From Denitratimonas sp037478135 (GTDB taxonomy: Bacteria > Pseudomonadota > Gammaproteobacteria > Xanthomonadales > Xanthomonadaceae), in the NCBI RefSeq assembly GCF_037478135.1, contig NZ_JBBHDV010000007.1, positions 114,531-178,530 on the forward strand: a stretch of 64,000 bases of DNA. Reading direction: 5' to 3'. Under the pieces are notes generated by a model. The model was given only the letters and a program-made list of their open reading frames with translations, ran no database searches and was not told the DNA's origin. The first letter of the stretch is position 1. The number at the start of each line of letters is the position of its first letter. Shown here in pieces: positions 62,655-64,000 of the stretch. Position numbers and translations under genes: made by a program.

Positions 62655-63749
62655 ATGCTTGGCAGTTTGACTTCCCTGGCCGGCTATCTGCTGGTGCTGT
62701 TCGTCATCACGGTCTGGATGTGCGTGAAGATCTGGCGGCGCAGCCCGCTGCTGGCGATCGGCGCTTTCTTCCTGTGGCCGCTGTCGCTGATCGCGCTGTT
62801 CCTGTACTGGGGCGACGAGGATTCGGACATCCGCGTGCCGTTCGCGCTGTCGCTGGTGGTCAGCATCCTGATCGGCGTGATGGCGATGCGCGCAGTGGAC
62901 AAGGGCATCGACGAGATGGCGTGGATGCTCAGCGACGAGGACATCGCGCAGATCCGGCTGGAAGACCCCAAGCTCGCGGACCAGCTGGAGGAAGCCCGTC
63001 GCCGCCTCGATGCCGAATACGACGAATACGACGATGGTGAGTACGACGACAGCGACGCCATCGATCCGCCGCCGCGCAGCGGTTCCAGCAGCGCGCGTCA
63101 GCCCAGTGCAACACCGGCTCCGGCAGCGGTGGAAACGGAAGTGGATCCGGTCCAGGCCGAGATCCAGCACCGGCTGGAACTGGCTCAGGCGGTGCATCTG
63201 CTGTCGTGGCGTTTCGGCATCGTGGATCTGGCGCCGGCAGCGGCCAAACTGCGGCTGCCGCAGGATTTCCGCTTCGTTCCCCGCAACCATGCCTTGCGCG
63301 TGGCGCGGCTGCGCGGCACCCCGCTGGACAATGATGTGATCGGCTGGGTTGTGCACCGCCAGGTCGATCTGGCGCGCGACGACGCCTGGTATGTGCAGAT
63401 GCGCTACGTGCCGCTGGAAACCCGCTTGCGTGCGCCGACGCTGGCGCGTCTGGACAAGGCCGAGATCAGCACCGAAATCAGCCACCACGCCGGCCGCATC
63501 GCGCAGGCATTGCAGGGCGACAGGCGACGCCGCGCCGAGGCTGCCACCTGGGATCCGGAAACCGGCATCGCCACCTGGCAATGGCCGGCCGATGAACAGG
63601 AAAGCGCGCACCGCGACCACATCGCCGCCTTACCTGTCGGCAACGGTCTGCTGGAATTCAGTGTGCCGGCGGTGCACCAGGTGCATGCTGAACTGGGCGA
63701 ACGCGCGGCGCGCCTGATGGCCGCGCGCACCACGGTCACCGCGCCCTGA
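62655..63749 (+). CDS. Unknown membrane protein with acidic linker
   Basis: 364 residues from ATG 62655, 4 bp after the previous stop. Three hydrophobic helices in the first 85 residues (about 6-22, 31-50, 58-76) are followed by an acidic, Asp/Tyr-rich linker (DEYDDGEYDDSDAI) and a Pro/Ala/Ser stretch, then a C-terminal domain of about 200 residues with no recognised signature. It probably works with the preceding secreted protein. Function unknown. Confidence 0.75.
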   Translation: MLGSLTSLAGYLLVLFVITVWMCVKIWRRSPLLAIGAFFLWPLSLIALFLYWGDEDSDIRVPFALSLVVSILIGVMAMRAVDKGIDEMAWMLSDEDIAQIRLEDPKLADQLEEARRRLDAEYDEYDDGEYDDSDAIDPPPRSGSSSARQPSATPAPAAVETEVDPVQAEIQHRLELAQAVHLLSWRFGIVDLAPAAAKLRLPQDFRFVPRNHALRVARLRGTPLDNDVIGWVVHRQVDLARDDAWYVQMRYVPLETRLRAPTLARLDKAEISTEISHHAGRIAQALQGDRRRRAEAATWDPETGIATWQWPADEQESAHRDHIAALPVGNGLLEFSVPAVHQVHAELGERAARLMAARTTVTAP

Positions 63750-63767
63750 AATTGGGTTGGTGGGGTT

Positions 63768-63799
63768 TAGGTTGGTGGTGAGCGAACGCGAACCCCAAC
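63768..63799 (+). repeat. REP-like palindrome, copy 6 (forward)
   Basis: TAGGTTGGTGGTGAGCG and GCGAACCCCAACA, 18 bp after the preceding stop. Its reverse partner at 63862-63897 is 62 bp away. Confidence 0.75.
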
Positions 63800-63861
63800 A
63801 ACGGGAGCCTGGCGGTGCAATGCCGAAACGCAGAGGGCATGTGACGCAAACGGACACCGCA

Positions 63862-63897
63862 GCGTCGGGGTTCGCAAAGCTCACCCCCGACCTATGC
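63862..63897 (-). repeat. REP-like palindrome, copy 7 (reverse)
   Basis: GCGTCGGGGTTCGC and GCTCACCCCCGACCTATGC. It is most like the copy at 5238-5270. The rest of the window to 64000 holds no supported gene. Confidence 0.75.
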
Positions 63898-64000
63898 AGA
63901 CTGATATCGATGCCCGTAGCCCATATATGGACTCCTCCTCTAGCGCAACCCCATCGGACGGGAAGATCACCGCGAACGTATATTCGGCTTCATGAGTGGG

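Overview
The window is a GC-rich bacterial chromosome segment with tightly packed genes on both strands. The gene set points to a gammaproteobacterium of the order Xanthomonadales (Lysobacteraceae/Rhodanobacteraceae type): a Lysobacter-style secreted lysyl endopeptidase, a cphA-cphB-iadA cyanophycin cluster, a DcaP-type porin beside acs, a DUF4197 protein, an ImuC/DnaE2 polymerase and families of short dispersed palindromes. The genus cannot be fixed from the sequence alone.

Layout. 1-2.5 kb: 3' end of imuC/dnaE2, then a decayed integration site made of a C-terminal tyrosine-recombinase fragment, a complete IS3-family element, a cluster of TGTCACAG repeats and a tRNA-Met gene. 2.7-5.1 kb: argS and a SPOR-domain protein. 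5.4-13.4 kb (minus strand): a cyanophycin cluster reading unknown ORF, iadA, cphB, cphA and an extra Mur-ligase paralogue without an ATP-grasp domain. 13.4-19.8 kb: an LpxL-like acyltransferase, a thiolase (fadI type), a DUF4197 protein, a frameshifted small membrane protein, a GGDEF protein and a PLP enzyme. 20-27.4 kb: an acetate module (yjcH-actP, usp, a short MarR-like gene, a DcaP-like porin divergent from acs). The upstream regions of yjcH, the porin and acs share a CGACCAARG motif. 27.6-36 kb: acpH, a DHA2 MFS pump, prlC, a cNMP-binding patatin and a membrane Ser/Thr kinase. 36.6-45.2 kb: ppk2, a haloalkane-dehalogenase/OleB-like hydrolase, an ntrB-like kinase without ntrC beside it, arfB, a PlsC-like acyltransferase, two EamA exporters, and glnA with a readable sigma-54 promoter and two NtrC sites 32 bp apart. 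45.4-53 kb: a TPR-GGDEF protein, a four-helix-bundle protein, ybhB-orf-uppP, a plsC-yheT pair, a hotdog thioesterase and a DUF1232 protein. 53.2-59.7 kb: an overlapping four-gene operon (lysyl endopeptidase, sixA, yceI, phospholipase-D-like lipoprotein). 59.8-63.7 kb: an AAA+ ATPase, a TatD nuclease and two envelope proteins of unknown function, ending in paired palindromic repeats.

Functional threads. Nitrogen: cyanophycin is made by CphA and broken down by CphB then IadA to Asp and Arg, while NtrB and glnA form the classical nitrogen-control layer. Carbon: acetate uptake (ActP), activation (Acs) and possibly an outer-membrane pore appear to share a regulatory motif. Phosphate and energy: PPK2. 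The most novel-looking material is the two non-standard members of the cyanophycin cluster, the shared acetate-regulon motif, and the REP-like palindromes that occur in oppositely oriented pairs.
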